Shown here: in pieces, positions 44,612 to 54,928 of the stretch
Layout of the letters: every line of letters starts with the position of its first letter
How positions within the stretch are numbered: the stretch's first letter is position 1
Assembly: GCA_011525385.1 (NCBI GenBank)
Contig: WTGF01000062.1
Span: 1-64,000 of the forward strand
Reading direction: 5' to 3'
Length of the DNA stretch: 64,000 bases
Source of the DNA: Chloroflexota bacterium
GTDB taxonomy: Bacteria; Chloroflexota; Anaerolineae; Aggregatilineales; Phototrophicaceae
The notes under the pieces: model-generated
What the model was told of the DNA's origin: nothing
The model's input: only the letters and a program-made list of their open reading frames with translations
Databases searched by the model: none
Translations under genes and position numbers: made by a program

Positions 44612-45505
44612 ATGACACTCCAACTCGAATCTCTCAGTTGGGAGCAGCGCCGCAAGCTGACGGGGTTGCTATTCGTGCTGCCGACGGTGCTCTTTGTGAC
44701 CGTCTTCTTCATCATCCCGCTGGCGATGACGGTATTCATGTCCTTCCACGATTGGCCCCTTATCGGCGAGCAATCCTGGATCGGCACGACCAATTACACC
44801 GAGCTAGCGAAAGATCGGCAATACCTCAAGAGCCTGGATTTCACCTTTCGCTACACGCTTTTCGTCACGCCGCCGATATTCATCCTGGGCTTCATCCTGG
44901 CGTCGCTGGTGAGACACAATATCCGCTTCATCGGCATATTCCGTACGATATTCTTTCTGCCAGTGGTGATCGGCTTGGGGGTCTCGAGCCTGTTGTGGGT
45001 CTGGATGCTGGATCAGCGCGTCGGCATCTTCAACAAGATCTTGCTGGATTTGCATTTGATAGCAAAGCCGCAGCTATTCCTGGCGAAACCGACCACCGCC
45101 ATGAATGTCATCATTCTTTCGGTCGTTTGGAAGACGGTCGGCTTCACCATGATCCTGCTGTTGGCGGGCTTGCAGAGCATCCCGGACGAACTCTATGAAT
45201 CGGCGGATGTGGATGGCGCGGGCTACTTCCGCAAGCTCTTTTACATCACGCTGCCGCTGATGCGCCGCACGATCGCTCTGGCGCTCATCCTGTCCGTGAT
45301 TGGCTCTGTGCTGGCATTCGACCAGTTCTACATCATCACCCGCGGCGGACCGCGCAACAGCACAATTTCTATCGTCTATTGGATATTCAACAATTCCTTT
45401 ACTTACTGGAAGATGGGCTATGGCGCTGCGATGTCCATCGTGCTGCTTGGCATCTTGGTGGCGCTGACCAGCTTTCAGTATTATGTCTTGCGAGAGAAAT
45501 ACTAG
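44612..45505 (+). CDS. ABC sugar-transporter permease, MalF/UgpA type
   Basis: This 297-residue inner-membrane permease has six membrane segments beginning LTGLLFVLPTVLFVTVFFII, the EAA loop ESADVDGAGYFRKLFYITLP (core SADVDGAGY) and the ITRGGPRNST periplasmic signature. GAAGGG lies 12 bases before the ATG. It ends directly next to the MalG-like start. An overlapping ORF from 44506 in another frame is a shadow. Confidence 0.94.
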   Translation: MTLQLESLSWEQRRKLTGLLFVLPTVLFVTVFFIIPLAMTVFMSFHDWPLIGEQSWIGTTNYTELAKDRQYLKSLDFTFRYTLFVTPPIFILGFILASLVRHNIRFIGIFRTIFFLPVVIGLGVSSLLWVWMLDQRVGIFNKILLDLHLIAKPQLFLAKPTTAMNVIILSVVWKTVGFTMILLLAGLQSIPDELYESADVDGAGYFRKLFYITLPLMRRTIALALILSVIGSVLAFDQFYIITRGGPRNSTISIVYWIFNNSFTYWKMGYGAAMSIVLLGILVALTSFQYYVLREKY

Positions 45506-46414
45506 ATGACAGTGGCACCATTGCGCGACCGACCAGCCGGCATCAGCGGACTGACCCAGCAGCAGACTCGGCGCATCCGCCAGCGCGCGCTGCTGGCTAT
45601 TAAGTATTTTGTCCTCACTGTGCTGGCGATTCTATTTCTCTTCCCCATTGCCTGGTCGCTGCTCAACTCGCTGAAGCGGCCATCAGAGTCGCTTGCGATT
45701 CCGCCGACTTATCTGCCGACGGAGATCGTCTTCGAAAACTATACGCAACTGACATCCTTCGGCAATTACGGCGTCGTCGGGCATGTGGAGAACAGCGCGA
45801 TTGTTGCGCTGATGACCGTGTTTGGCAGCCTGGTCTTGAGCACGCTGGGCGGCTACGGATTCGCCCGCTTCAACTTCCCGGGCAAGAATGCGCTCTTCAT
45901 CATGGTGCTTTCCACTTTGATGATCCCCTTTCAGTCGATATTGATTCCGCTTTTTGTGATGCTGGTGCGCTTTGAGCTCAACGACACGCTCGTCGGGCTC
46001 GCCCTGGTTTACATCACCTTCCAACTGCCCTTCGGCATCTTCTTGATGCGCAACAGCTTCCTGGCGGTGCCGAAGGAAATCGAGGAAGCTGCGCTGCTGG
46101 ACGGCTGCAGCTCCCTTAGCCTGCTCTATCGGATGATGCTGCGGCTGGTCCTGCCGGGCATCGTGACGGTCGCGATTTACGCCTTCATCAATTCTTGGAA
46201 CGAATTCCTCGCCGCGCTGATTTTTATGTCCGATCAGGACAAGTTCACGCTGCCGGTCTTCCTGACCCTGGTCCGCAGCGGCATATATGGCACGGTGGAT
46301 TGGGGCGCGCTGCAGGCGGGCGTCATCGTCGCCATCTTTCCCTGTCTGGTCGTATTCCTGCTCTTGCAGCGCTATTATATCAACGGCCTGATAGGCGGCG
46401 CGGTCAATAACTGA
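45506..46414 (+). CDS. ABC sugar-transporter permease, MalG/UgpE type
   Basis: This 302-residue permease is the partner of the preceding gene and starts at the base after its stop. It has six membrane segments, the EAA loop EEAALLDGCSSLSLLYRMML (core AALLDGCSS), and the NSWNEFLAALIFM segment. No ATPase gene is in the operon. It is followed by the first GH127-type gene 24 bases later. Confidence 0.94.
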   Translation: MTVAPLRDRPAGISGLTQQQTRRIRQRALLAIKYFVLTVLAILFLFPIAWSLLNSLKRPSESLAIPPTYLPTEIVFENYTQLTSFGNYGVVGHVENSAIVALMTVFGSLVLSTLGGYGFARFNFPGKNALFIMVLSTLMIPFQSILIPLFVMLVRFELNDTLVGLALVYITFQLPFGIFLMRNSFLAVPKEIEEAALLDGCSSLSLLYRMMLRLVLPGIVTVAIYAFINSWNEFLAALIFMSDQDKFTLPVFLTLVRSGIYGTVDWGALQAGVIVAIFPCLVVFLLLQRYYINGLIGGAVNN

Positions 46415-46438
46415 TCGGGCTCATCCCAAGGACAGCTC

Positions 46439-48334
46439 ATGGACAAGCTTCCCTCGAATCGCGAACCCCTATATCCGGCCGCGTTCCAAGCCCTGCCGCT
46501 GGGCGCCATCAAACCGCGCGGCTGGCTGCTGAATCAGCTACGAGTGCAAGCGGGCGGTCTCAGCGGCCACCTCGACGAGTTCTGGCCGTCGGTCGGTTCC
46601 GACAGCGGCTGGCTGGGCGGCGACGGCGAATCCTGGGAGCGCGGTCCCTATTATCTCGATGGCTTGCTGCCCCTCGCCCACCTGCTCGAAGACGACGGCC
46701 TGCTGGGCAAGGTCGAACCCTGGATCGAATGGACGCTCAACAGCCAGGACGAACGCGGCTTCTTCGGCACGCGCGATCCCGACTGGTGGCCGCGCATGAT
46801 TATGCTCAAGGTGCTGATGATGCACTACGAAGTCAGCGAAGACGAGCGCGTCCTCCGGCTGATGACGGATTACTTCCGCTATCAGTTGCGCGTCCTGCCT
46901 TTGCGCCCTCTGTACTTGTGGGCTTGGGCGCGGGCCATGGACAACGTGCTGGCTGCGCATTGGCTCTACAACATCACCGGTGACGGATTCCTGTTGGACT
47001 TGGCTCAGCTACTCATTGACAGCACGCTCGACTGGCCTGATCTGCAAGCCAACTACAGCCTGCGCCACGTTTTGCCCTTGAAAGAGTGGCATAACGGGAT
47101 GATGACGCACGGTCCCAACAACGCGATGGGGGTCAAAGCCGGCGGCGTCTTCTACGTGCAGACCGGCAAACCCTGGCATCAAATGGCGTCCCGCCTCGGC
47201 ATCGAGAATCTGACGCGGCATCATGGCCAGCCCAATGGCATCTTCAGTTGCGACGAACATCTCAATGGCACGGCGCCGGTCAGCGGCAGCGAGCTTTGCG
47301 CCGTCGGCGAGTTCATGTTCTCGCTGGAAGAGCTGATGCGCATTCTGGGCGATCCCTTCTTCGGCGACCAACTGGAACGTGTGACGTTCAACGCATTCCC
47401 CGCCACTTTCACGCCCGATATGTGGGCGCATCAATACGATCAGCAGGTCAATCAAGTGTTGGCGACCGTGGCGGAACGCAATTGGACCGATAACACTGAC
47501 GAATCCAATATCTTCGGCTTGGAGCCGCATTTCGGCTGCTGCACCGCCAACATGCACCAAGCCTGGCCCAAATTCACCAAGAGCCTTTTCATGGCGACGC
47601 CCGACGGTGGATTGGCGGCGGTCGCCTACGCGCCCTGCCAAGTCAAGACGACAGTTGCCGACGGAGTTCCGATCACAGTAACCGAAACGACTGACTATCC
47701 CTTCAAGGGAGAAATCCATTTTGCCTTCGACTTGGACTCGCCCGGCGAATTTGATCTGAGCCTGCGCATCCCGGCATGGGCTGACGAGGCGACGCTGACC
47801 GTCTGCGGCCAGACATCCGCGCTGCGTTGCGCGGGCAGCTTCCACCAGTTGCGGAGAACTTGGCGATCGGGCGACAGCGTCACGCTTAAGCTGCCAATGG
47901 ACGTTCGCCTGAGTGAAGGGCACAAGGGCTTGCTATCCGTATATCGCGGTCCGCTGCTTTTCGGCTCGCGCATTGACGAAGAATGGCAGCAGATCGCCGG
48001 TGAACTCCCCCATGCCGATTGGGAGATATATCCCAAATCGCCCTGGAATTACGGCTTGATACCCGATGAGGAAGCCGTGCTTGCCGGTCTGACAGTGACG
48101 GAAGCGGCGCCTTCGGAGATTCCCTTCGCCACGGATCAGCCTCCGGTCACATTAACGGCGAAGGCAAAGCGCCTGCCTGGCTGGACCCTGAAAGACAACT
48201 CGGCCGCCGATATTGACGTTGGTCCGCATCCTGCCGACGAGGCAACCGAGCAGCTCACGCTGATTCCCTTTGGTTCGACTCAACTGAGAATCGCGGCCTT
48301 TCCAATTGCGCAGAACGAAGAGGATAAAGCATGA
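46439..48334 (+). CDS. GH127-type (DUF1680) glycosidase, probable beta-L-arabinofuranosidase
   Basis: This 631-residue protein belongs to the GH127 superfamily (DUF1680), with an (alpha/alpha)6 barrel and a C-terminal beta domain. The zinc-cysteine active site of beta-L-arabinofuranosidases is present: E285 and C287 (GSELCAVGE) and the C367-C368 pair (FGCCTANM). It differs from its neighbour by a more divergent N-terminal half (WLGGDGESWERGPYY), closer to the GH146/putative branch. AAGGA lies before the ATG. No signal peptide: the substrate is imported first. Translation is coupled to the next gene by an ATGA overlap. Confidence 0.88.
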   Translation: MDKLPSNREPLYPAAFQALPLGAIKPRGWLLNQLRVQAGGLSGHLDEFWPSVGSDSGWLGGDGESWERGPYYLDGLLPLAHLLEDDGLLGKVEPWIEWTLNSQDERGFFGTRDPDWWPRMIMLKVLMMHYEVSEDERVLRLMTDYFRYQLRVLPLRPLYLWAWARAMDNVLAAHWLYNITGDGFLLDLAQLLIDSTLDWPDLQANYSLRHVLPLKEWHNGMMTHGPNNAMGVKAGGVFYVQTGKPWHQMASRLGIENLTRHHGQPNGIFSCDEHLNGTAPVSGSELCAVGEFMFSLEELMRILGDPFFGDQLERVTFNAFPATFTPDMWAHQYDQQVNQVLATVAERNWTDNTDESNIFGLEPHFGCCTANMHQAWPKFTKSLFMATPDGGLAAVAYAPCQVKTTVADGVPITVTETTDYPFKGEIHFAFDLDSPGEFDLSLRIPAWADEATLTVCGQTSALRCAGSFHQLRRTWRSGDSVTLKLPMDVRLSEGHKGLLSVYRGPLLFGSRIDEEWQQIAGELPHADWEIYPKSPWNYGLIPDEEAVLAGLTVTEAAPSEIPFATDQPPVTLTAKAKRLPGWTLKDNSAADIDVGPHPADEATEQLTLIPFGSTQLRIAAFPIAQNEEDKA

Positions 48335-50220
48335 GCGACTATCCCATCACGCCGGCGCCCTTTGCCAGCGTGAAGATACAAGACGATTTCTGGAAGCCCC
48401 GTATTGATACGGCGGTAAACGTCACCATCCCCTACGACTTCGAAAAATGCCAAGAAACCGGGCGCATCGACAATTTCGCCAAAGCAGGCGGTCTGATGCA
48501 CGGTCCGCACAAAGGCATTTTCTACGACGACTCCGATGTCTTCAAAGTGGTGGAAGGCGCCGCCTACGCCCTGCAGATCGCGCCCAACGCCAAGTTGGAA
48601 TCTTACGTCGACGATCTGATCGACAAGTTCGCCGCTGCTCAGGAAGACGACGGTTATCTCTACACGGCGCGCACCATTGACCCGGTCAACATCGACCACC
48701 GCTGCGGCGCCCAGCGCTGGTCAAACCTGGCGGTCAATCACGAATTATACAATGTCGGCCACATGTACGAGGCCGCAGTTGCCTATTACCAAGCCACTGG
48801 CAAGCGCAAATTCCTTGATGTCGCGCTCAAAAACGCCGATCTGATTGACTCCGTTTTTGGCCGCGACAAACTGCGGAATGTTCCCGGGCATCAGGAGATC
48901 GAGATCGGCTTGGTGCGCCTCTACCGCGTCACCGGCGAACTGCGATACCTGAATCTGGCGAGATTCTTACTCGATGAACGAGGCTGCGCCAATGGACGGG
49001 AGCTTTACGGTCCCTACTGCCAGGATCACCTGCCCGTGATTGAACAAAGCGAAGCGGTTGGTCATGCCGTCCGCGCCGGGTATCTCTATGCGGGCATGAC
49101 TGACATTGCGGCATTGACCGCTGATGCCGCCTATGCATCGGCTGTGACTGCCCTCTGGGAAAATGTGGTCGGCAAGAAACTGGCATTGACCGGCGGCATC
49201 GGCGCTCGCCACGACGGCGAAGCCTTCGGCGATAACTATGAACTGCCGAACTTGACCGCCTACAATGAAACCTGCGCCGCGCAAGCCAACATCCTCTGGA
49301 ACCATCGCCTCTTCTTATTGACAGGCGAGGCCAAGTATGTTGATGTTCTGGAACGCACGTTGTACAACGGATTCTTGTCCGGCGTCGGTATGGACGGGAC
49401 TTCCTTCTATTACGTGAATCCCCTGGCCTGCGACGGCGAATATCCTTTCAATCGAGAACGCGCCATGAGCCGTCAGCCCTGGTATGAGACATCCTGCTGC
49501 CCGACGAATGTCGTCCGGCTGCTGCCTTCTCTTTCCGGATATATCTACGCGCTGCGCGATCAAGCGCTTTATGTCAATCTGTATGTGGGGGGCGAGGCGG
49601 CATTCAGCCTGGACGGCGCAGACCTCAAAATCGCGCAGACCACGGATTATCCTTGGGACGGCAGGGTCGTCCTCGATATCGCCGTCTCGCGGCCGACTGC
49701 CTTCGCCCTCAAGCTGCGCATTCCGTCTTTCGCGCAGTCTTCCCCGCATGGAAAGCCGCTGCCCAGCGATCTCTATCGCTACCTCGACGAGTCCGTCGAT
49801 GCGCCTAGCTTATCCGTCGCCGACGAAGAAATACCTGTGGAGATTCAAAAGGGTTATGCGACGGTCTCTCGCGTCTGGGAGGGCAGGACCCGTGTCTGCT
49901 TGAACCTGCCGATGAAGGTTCGCACTGTTGTCGCGCACCCTGCAGTAGCCGAGTTGCAGGACAAAGTGGCGCTGGAACGCGGACCGCTTGTCTATGCCTT
50001 GGAAGCGGCGGACAACGATGCGCCCGTACTTGATCTGGCGCTGGATGACGCCGCTCAATTGCGCGCCGAGCATACGCCAGATTTGCTTGGCGGCGTCACA
50101 TCAGTTCAGGGCAATGCCTTCGATGCCCGCGGGAACGCCGCCAGATTCACCGCGATCCCGTATTACGCCTGGGGACATCGCGGCGACGGTCAGATGACCG
50201 TTTGGCTAAAGCGACGATAG
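48331..50220 (+). CDS. GH127 beta-L-arabinofuranosidase
   Basis: This 629-residue protein has closer similarity to the characterised GH127 enzyme HypBA1. The zinc site is clear: E313 and C315 (NETCA), and C389-C390 (SCCPTN), where the second-pair Cys is the nucleophile in the known enzyme. HVRAGY and LYNGFLSGV blocks are also typical. It should release beta-L-arabinofuranose from short arabino-oligosaccharides in the cytoplasm. It starts four bases before the stop of the first GH127-type gene. Two different members in a row suggest two linkages or substrates. Confidence 0.92.
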   Translation: MSDYPITPAPFASVKIQDDFWKPRIDTAVNVTIPYDFEKCQETGRIDNFAKAGGLMHGPHKGIFYDDSDVFKVVEGAAYALQIAPNAKLESYVDDLIDKFAAAQEDDGYLYTARTIDPVNIDHRCGAQRWSNLAVNHELYNVGHMYEAAVAYYQATGKRKFLDVALKNADLIDSVFGRDKLRNVPGHQEIEIGLVRLYRVTGELRYLNLARFLLDERGCANGRELYGPYCQDHLPVIEQSEAVGHAVRAGYLYAGMTDIAALTADAAYASAVTALWENVVGKKLALTGGIGARHDGEAFGDNYELPNLTAYNETCAAQANILWNHRLFLLTGEAKYVDVLERTLYNGFLSGVGMDGTSFYYVNPLACDGEYPFNRERAMSRQPWYETSCCPTNVVRLLPSLSGYIYALRDQALYVNLYVGGEAAFSLDGADLKIAQTTDYPWDGRVVLDIAVSRPTAFALKLRIPSFAQSSPHGKPLPSDLYRYLDESVDAPSLSVADEEIPVEIQKGYATVSRVWEGRTRVCLNLPMKVRTVVAHPAVAELQDKVALERGPLVYALEAADNDAPVLDLALDDAAQLRAEHTPDLLGGVTSVQGNAFDARGNAARFTAIPYYAWGHRGDGQMTVWLKRR

Positions 50221-50253
50221 ATATAGGCAAGTCATTCCTGTGGATTGATAGTT

Positions 50254-51432
50254 TCAGTTGACTATCCGAAAGCGTCTAATCCCAATCGCAAACAACACGA
50301 TGGACGAGCCAATCAGCACACTGATATAAGGCAGAATATCCATCAGCCCCCCATTAAAGTAAATGAGCGTATTGAAACCGTCCATTACCCAAGCCACCGG
50401 CGAAATATGACCGAGCGTTTGCATAAACGGCGGCACAACCTCCAGCGGCCACCAGCCACCGCCGAGCGCCGCCAACGAGACCGATAACAAGTTTGCCAGG
50501 TAGATAGCTTGCCCTTCCGAACCGATGGAACTGGCAATGGCAAAGGTCAAAGCTGTAATACACAAGGCAAAAGCAGCCATGACAAACACCAGCAGGACAA
50601 TCCGCGAGCCAATTTCCAAACCCATCAGCCCGCCGAATCCGAACAAGATGAGATATTGTATCATCCCTAAGATAAAGAAGCTCAGGATTCTACCTCCCAG
50701 CACCTGCGCCCGTGATATTGGCATGACGATGACACGCTGCAAGGTCCAGTTTTGACGATCGCGCAGCAGCGTCGCCATCCCGCCCAAGACCGTAAACATC
50801 ACAAACATCGCTCCCAAGCCGGGCACGGATTGTCCGAAGCCCTCGCCGGGTTGCAAGGCGCGTTCGGTATTGCTCAGCCGAAAATCATAAGTCACCAATT
50901 CTTGCGCCAGCAGGTCTTGAGCGCGGGCATAAAGCGCGCCGGTCTCGGCTTCAATATCAAGCGCATTGAGAACGAGACCGCCGGCGCGTGCTGCAATAAT
51001 CGAACTGTTCAATTGACTGATGACCGTGTTGACACTGTGTTGAATGGGACCGCCGAAGCTGTCTTCGCGACTATAATAGAGAATGGGCAATGCTTCGAAG
51101 GTCTGCAAAGCCCCTGCGAAGCCCTGTGGAATGACAATTGCTGCCGAGACGGTTCCCTCGCCGACACGTGCCCTTGCCGATTCGATATTTGCAGCCTCAC
51201 TACCCCGAACAAAAGCGTCATTGGCCGCCAGAAGAGCGTCAACAAACGCTTGCGAAGCCGGTGTATTGTCCTGATCGATAAAGTCAATGGTAAAAGATCC
51301 GCTACCTGGCGCTGCGCTTAGTCCAAATACCGCCGCCAATACAACAGGTATGACGGTTAAGCTGATCAGGTTGCCTCGCTGCGACAGGTAAATCCGCAAG
51401 TCGTTAAATGCAATAACAAAGATCTTGTCCAT
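50254..51432 (-). CDS. ABC-2 type exporter permease
   Basis: This 392-residue membrane protein has one N-terminal segment (LISLTVIPVVLAAVFGLS), a long extracytoplasmic domain (residues about 45-220) and five or six C-terminal segments, the NatB/YhgE layout of the ABC-2 exporter family. It pairs with the similar protein at 51440 and the ATPase at 52791. Function is export of an unidentified compound or membrane-stress response. It is convergent with the GH127 gene. Confidence 0.9.
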   Translation of the reverse strand: MDKIFVIAFNDLRIYLSQRGNLISLTVIPVVLAAVFGLSAAPGSGSFTIDFIDQDNTPASQAFVDALLAANDAFVRGSEAANIESARARVGEGTVSAAIVIPQGFAGALQTFEALPILYYSREDSFGGPIQHSVNTVISQLNSSIIAARAGGLVLNALDIEAETGALYARAQDLLAQELVTYDFRLSNTERALQPGEGFGQSVPGLGAMFVMFTVLGGMATLLRDRQNWTLQRVIVMPISRAQVLGGRILSFFILGMIQYLILFGFGGLMGLEIGSRIVLLVFVMAAFALCITALTFAIASSIGSEGQAIYLANLLSVSLAALGGGWWPLEVVPPFMQTLGHISPVAWVMDGFNTLIYFNGGLMDILPYISVLIGSSIVLFAIGIRRFRIVN

Positions 51433-51439
51433 ATGTCTC

Positions 51440-52780
51440 TTAGACCTGAAGGCGGCGGTTAAACAACCAGGAACCGACCGAGAACAATATCAGACCCTGA
51501 ATCAGCAGAACCAGCAGATTGAGTTCAATGGCCGCGTCCCCGCTGGATAAGCTTTCAAAGCCATCGACCCCCCAAAATATCAGCGACAGCTTGGAAAACT
51601 CGCCCAACCGGAAACCGAATGCGCCACCCAACAGCGCCAGTCCCATATTAACCATCGTGCCCAGCAGCGTAGCTTGTTCCGGGGTCCTCGCCAGCCCAAC
51701 CACAAACACGCCGACACCCGATACCGCCAGCGAAACGGACAGAAGCAACATGACCAAAGCCAGCCAATTCTCCCCCCAAAGGAAAGTGAAAGCCCCGTTG
51801 CTGATACTTGCAATGATGGAGAGAAAAATCAGCAATAGCAGAATTTGCAGGATAATAATCCACTGGACGCCCAGCAACTTGCCAGCAAGAACCGACAGAC
51901 GAGAAGTGGGCGAACTAAGCAGCCGCTGTAAAACCCAGGTGTCGCGATCCCGATAAACAGACTGCACCCCTGTCCATGCCGTAAACAAACTGAAAAAGAC
52001 CGCCTGTGCCGAGCCGAATCGAATTAATATTTGCTCAAAAGCCGATCTTGCCTGCACATCATTAAGCGCCTGTCTTCCTAAGCTGATGTTGCCCAGATTG
52101 GGATTGTAAGCACAGGCAAACCCGGCAAAGGCGCTCTCATCTGCGTTCAAGAACTTTATCGCATTGAGGGGATTGGCGAAGATGGTTTGTACAGTCCCGC
52201 GAATCGCCGCGCTCGCTGTCACAAAAGGCTGAATCACCGTCTCAGTGATGCTGCGAACAATTGTTGCCGAAATCGTTGACGCGCCGCTGCCATAAACTTC
52301 AACTTGGGTCTTCTCAAATTGCGTCTGTTCCAGCAAGGACGGATCTCGTGGCGGGTTGACCTTGCTGGTAAAATCTGCCGGTATAATGACGGCAGCCGCA
52401 TAAATGCCTTCGTCAACCCCGGCCCGCGCCAGCTCCGGATCATTTAAGCGCTTGGCATTCAGAAAGTCGGACAAGGGTCGCGTCTCAGCAGGCGCCGACT
52501 CAGATGAAAGCTGGCAAGTTGGTTCGTTACTTCTTTCGATGGGCTCTGACAACAAAATAGACGCAACTGTCTCACCCAGATTGCCCTCGCCATCTCCTTG
52601 ATCGAGATTAACAACCGCAACGGAAATCGCTCCAATCGTCAGTTCCCCGCCGCTACTGCCAAAGGCAAGCCCTATGATGAGAGAGATCGCAAGTGGCGTC
52701 CCCAACATAAACAACAACAGCACTCTGTCAGTACTGACTGTGTAGAGTTCTTTCCAGGCGATGGTGAGTATTTTCTCCAC
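51440..52780 (-). CDS. ABC-2 type exporter permease, larger partner
   Basis: This 446-residue membrane protein has the same layout as its downstream neighbour, with a longer extracytoplasmic part that contains four cysteines (CQLSSESAP..., FACAYN). The start is GTG at 52780, directly after the ATPase stop at 52791 with a 10-base gap. Membrane segments are at the N-terminus (VLLLFMLGTPLAISLIIGLAF) and in the last 200 residues. The two unequal permeases probably form a heterodimer. Confidence 0.88.
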   Translation of the reverse strand: MEKILTIAWKELYTVSTDRVLLLFMLGTPLAISLIIGLAFGSSGGELTIGAISVAVVNLDQGDGEGNLGETVASILLSEPIERSNEPTCQLSSESAPAETRPLSDFLNAKRLNDPELARAGVDEGIYAAAVIIPADFTSKVNPPRDPSLLEQTQFEKTQVEVYGSGASTISATIVRSITETVIQPFVTASAAIRGTVQTIFANPLNAIKFLNADESAFAGFACAYNPNLGNISLGRQALNDVQARSAFEQILIRFGSAQAVFFSLFTAWTGVQSVYRDRDTWVLQRLLSSPTSRLSVLAGKLLGVQWIIILQILLLLIFLSIIASISNGAFTFLWGENWLALVMLLLSVSLAVSGVGVFVVGLARTPEQATLLGTMVNMGLALLGGAFGFRLGEFSKLSLIFWGVDGFESLSSGDAAIELNLLVLLIQGLILFSVGSWLFNRRLQV

Positions 52781-52790
52781 ACCAGCCGCC

Positions 52791-53807
52791 TTAATCGCGC
52801 AAGGCGCGGCCCGTCAAATTCAAAAACACCGCTTCTAAGTCCGGCTGGCGGACTTCTATCGAACTAATCTCAACCTGCTGCCCGATAATATTGAGAACTT
52901 CCACCAGCAATTTGCGCCCATTTTGACAATATACGGTCAACACGGCTTCCTCAGCCGGCGTAACTGTGTTGCCGACGCGTCTGTCACCATCCTTCAAATT
53001 ATCGACCTGATACTCAACTTTGCTTGCCTGCGGATGGGCGCGCAGGGCATCTAACAAGGTTTGTTCATCAGATGGGCGCTTCACCTCAATAACAAGACGG
53101 TCCTCCGCGCCGATCCGCTCGGTCAACTCCGCTTGTGTGCCGAGCGCGATAATTTCACCATAATCAATGATGCCAATGCGATCGCTCAGTTCTTCTGCCT
53201 CTTCCATGAGATGCGTGGTATAAAGCACTGTCATCTGATACTCGTCACGCAAGCGAAACACCGTATCGAGAATCCGGCGCCGATTCTGAGGATCAACACC
53301 GGCAGTTGGCTCATCCATATAAACAAGCTGCGGACGATTGAGCAAGCCAACACCAATATTAACCCGGCGTTTCATGCCGCCACTGAAAGTATCTATACGG
53401 TCATGCTGGCGTTCTTCCAAGTCCATAAATTCGATCACTTCATCCATGCGCATTTTGAGCTCTTTACCGCGCAGACTATACATCCGCCCAAAAAACCAGA
53501 GATTCTGCCGCGCCGTTAATTCGGGATACAAGGCGATTTCCTGCGGCACTACTCCTATTAGTTCCTTGGCCTGTCGAGCTTGTTGTCTGATGCTGTAACC
53601 GCCAATAAAAGCATCGCCTTCGCTGGGTTCTATCAGGCCGCTTATCATCGAAATAGTCGTGGTTTTGCCAGCGCCATTGGGACCTAACAGGCTGAATATC
53701 TCGCCTTTGTGAATGCTGAGGCTCACCCCTTTTACTGCATGAATAGGTGTACTGTCCTTGCGCATAAAGGTCTTTCGTAAATCTTTTGTCTCAACCATAG
53801 CGTCCAT
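52791..53807 (-). CDS. ABC exporter ATP-binding protein, DrrA-like
   Basis: This 338-residue protein has Walker A GPNGAGKTTTIS, signature FSGGMKRRVNIGVGL and Walker B LVYMDEPTAGVD, with a C-terminal regulatory domain (DUF4162-like) of about 90 residues. It powers the two ABC-2 permeases. GAGG lies 7 bases before the ATG. The block 50254-53807 looks AT-richer than the neighbouring catabolic operons, which could mean separate origin; this is a visual impression only. Confidence 0.92.
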   Translation of the reverse strand: MDAMVETKDLRKTFMRKDSTPIHAVKGVSLSIHKGEIFSLLGPNGAGKTTTISMISGLIEPSEGDAFIGGYSIRQQARQAKELIGVVPQEIALYPELTARQNLWFFGRMYSLRGKELKMRMDEVIEFMDLEERQHDRIDTFSGGMKRRVNIGVGLLNRPQLVYMDEPTAGVDPQNRRRILDTVFRLRDEYQMTVLYTTHLMEEAEELSDRIGIIDYGEIIALGTQAELTERIGAEDRLVIEVKRPSDEQTLLDALRAHPQASKVEYQVDNLKDGDRRVGNTVTPAEEAVLTVYCQNGRKLLVEVLNIIGQQVEISSIEVRQPDLEAVFLNLTGRALRD

Positions 53808-53899
53808 GAATTCGACCTCTATCCTTGCTTTGTGGCTATCTTGTCCCCAGCATTGGATCTCTGCAAAATAATAATAGTGTCAAAATACGCGCAAGTGAC

Positions 53900-54928
53900 T
53901 TAAGGTTTGGGCCAGGTATCGGTGAGGCGATAACCCTGCGGCCAGGGGTCGTCCGGATCAAGCATCAGTTGCTGCGTACCGGTAATCCATGCCCGTCCAC
54001 GAATGCTTGGCATAATCGCTTGGCGGCCGGCGACAGTGGTTACATCATTGATTTGACAATCGAATCGGGATCCGATAATCGAGCGCGCGACGAAGCGATC
54101 GCCCGGCGCCATTTCCCCCCGCGCGTGTAATACGGCCATCCGCGCCGAGCAGCCCGTGCCACAAGGCGACCGATCCAGTTTGCCCGGATCAATCGCCACG
54201 GTGTTGCGCCCAGACAAGACATTGCCTTGTCGTTCGACCGGCAGCGTAAACTGGCAGAAGGAAATATGTTGCCAGGCTTCGTGCTGGGGATGCTGGAAGC
54301 CAATCTGCTCATTCGCGGCCAGCGTGATCTTCCGTCCCATCTTCGCCAGATCCAGCGCCTCATCGGGAACGACCGCAAAACCCAAACTACGGGCATCAAT
54401 CAGAACGAAACTGTCCCCCCCGTAAGCCGTATCGACAGTCAGCGTTCCCTGTCCCTCGAGCTCGAGCTTGACGTCCAGCTTGTCGGCAAAGGACGGCACA
54501 TTTTCGATTTCGATGCTCTGCGCCTTGCCATCTGCGCAATAGGCGCGGACGCGCAGCAATCCCGCCGGCGCTTCCAGCAAAAACGTCGTTTCAGGTTCTT
54601 TCATCTCGATCATGCCGGTGTCCAGCAGCACCGTCGCGACGCAGATCGAATTGGAACCGGACATGGGCGGCGTATGCTCCGGCTCCATGACGATGAAGCC
54701 AAAGGCCGCGTCCGGATGCTTTGGCGGCACCAGCAAGCTGACATGCTTGAAGACACCGCCCCGCGGCTCATTCAAGACGAAGCGGCGCAGGCTCTGATCC
54801 GCATCAACCCAGCGCGCTTGCTCCCAGATGGTTTCTCCCGGCGGCGGAGCTACGCCCCCGACGATCACATTTCCAACCTCGCCTTCGGCATGGCAGGCGA
54901 CAATATGAACCAGTTTTGTTGTTCGCAT
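53900..54928 (-). CDS. Proline racemase-family enzyme, probable 4-hydroxyproline epimerase
   Basis: This 342-residue protein has the two-domain proline racemase fold. The catalytic positions read Ser90 (MSGSNSI, where proline racemase has Cys) and Cys256 (DRSPCGTG). From the family literature as I recall it, Cys-Cys or Ser-Cys pairs mark racemases and 4-hydroxyproline 2-epimerases, while Cys-Thr marks dehydratases, so an epimerase is favoured. The ATG at 54928 is preferred to a GTG at 54958 by family alignment. It is divergent from the MDR gene at 55076. Confidence 0.85.
   Translation of the reverse strand: MRTTKLVHIVACHAEGEVGNVIVGGVAPPPGETIWEQARWVDADQSLRRFVLNEPRGGVFKHVSLLVPPKHPDAAFGFIVMEPEHTPPMSGSNSICVATVLLDTGMIEMKEPETTFLLEAPAGLLRVRAYCADGKAQSIEIENVPSFADKLDVKLELEGQGTLTVDTAYGGDSFVLIDARSLGFAVVPDEALDLAKMGRKITLAANEQIGFQHPQHEAWQHISFCQFTLPVERQGNVLSGRNTVAIDPGKLDRSPCGTGCSARMAVLHARGEMAPGDRFVARSIIGSRFDCQINDVTTVAGRQAIMPSIRGRAWITGTQQLMLDPDDPWPQGYRLTDTWPKP

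Noticed and set aside
44506-45198. A 230-codon plus-strand frame overlapping the MalF-like gene
   Set aside because: The overlapping frame encodes a standard permease with the EAA loop, so this is a shadow.
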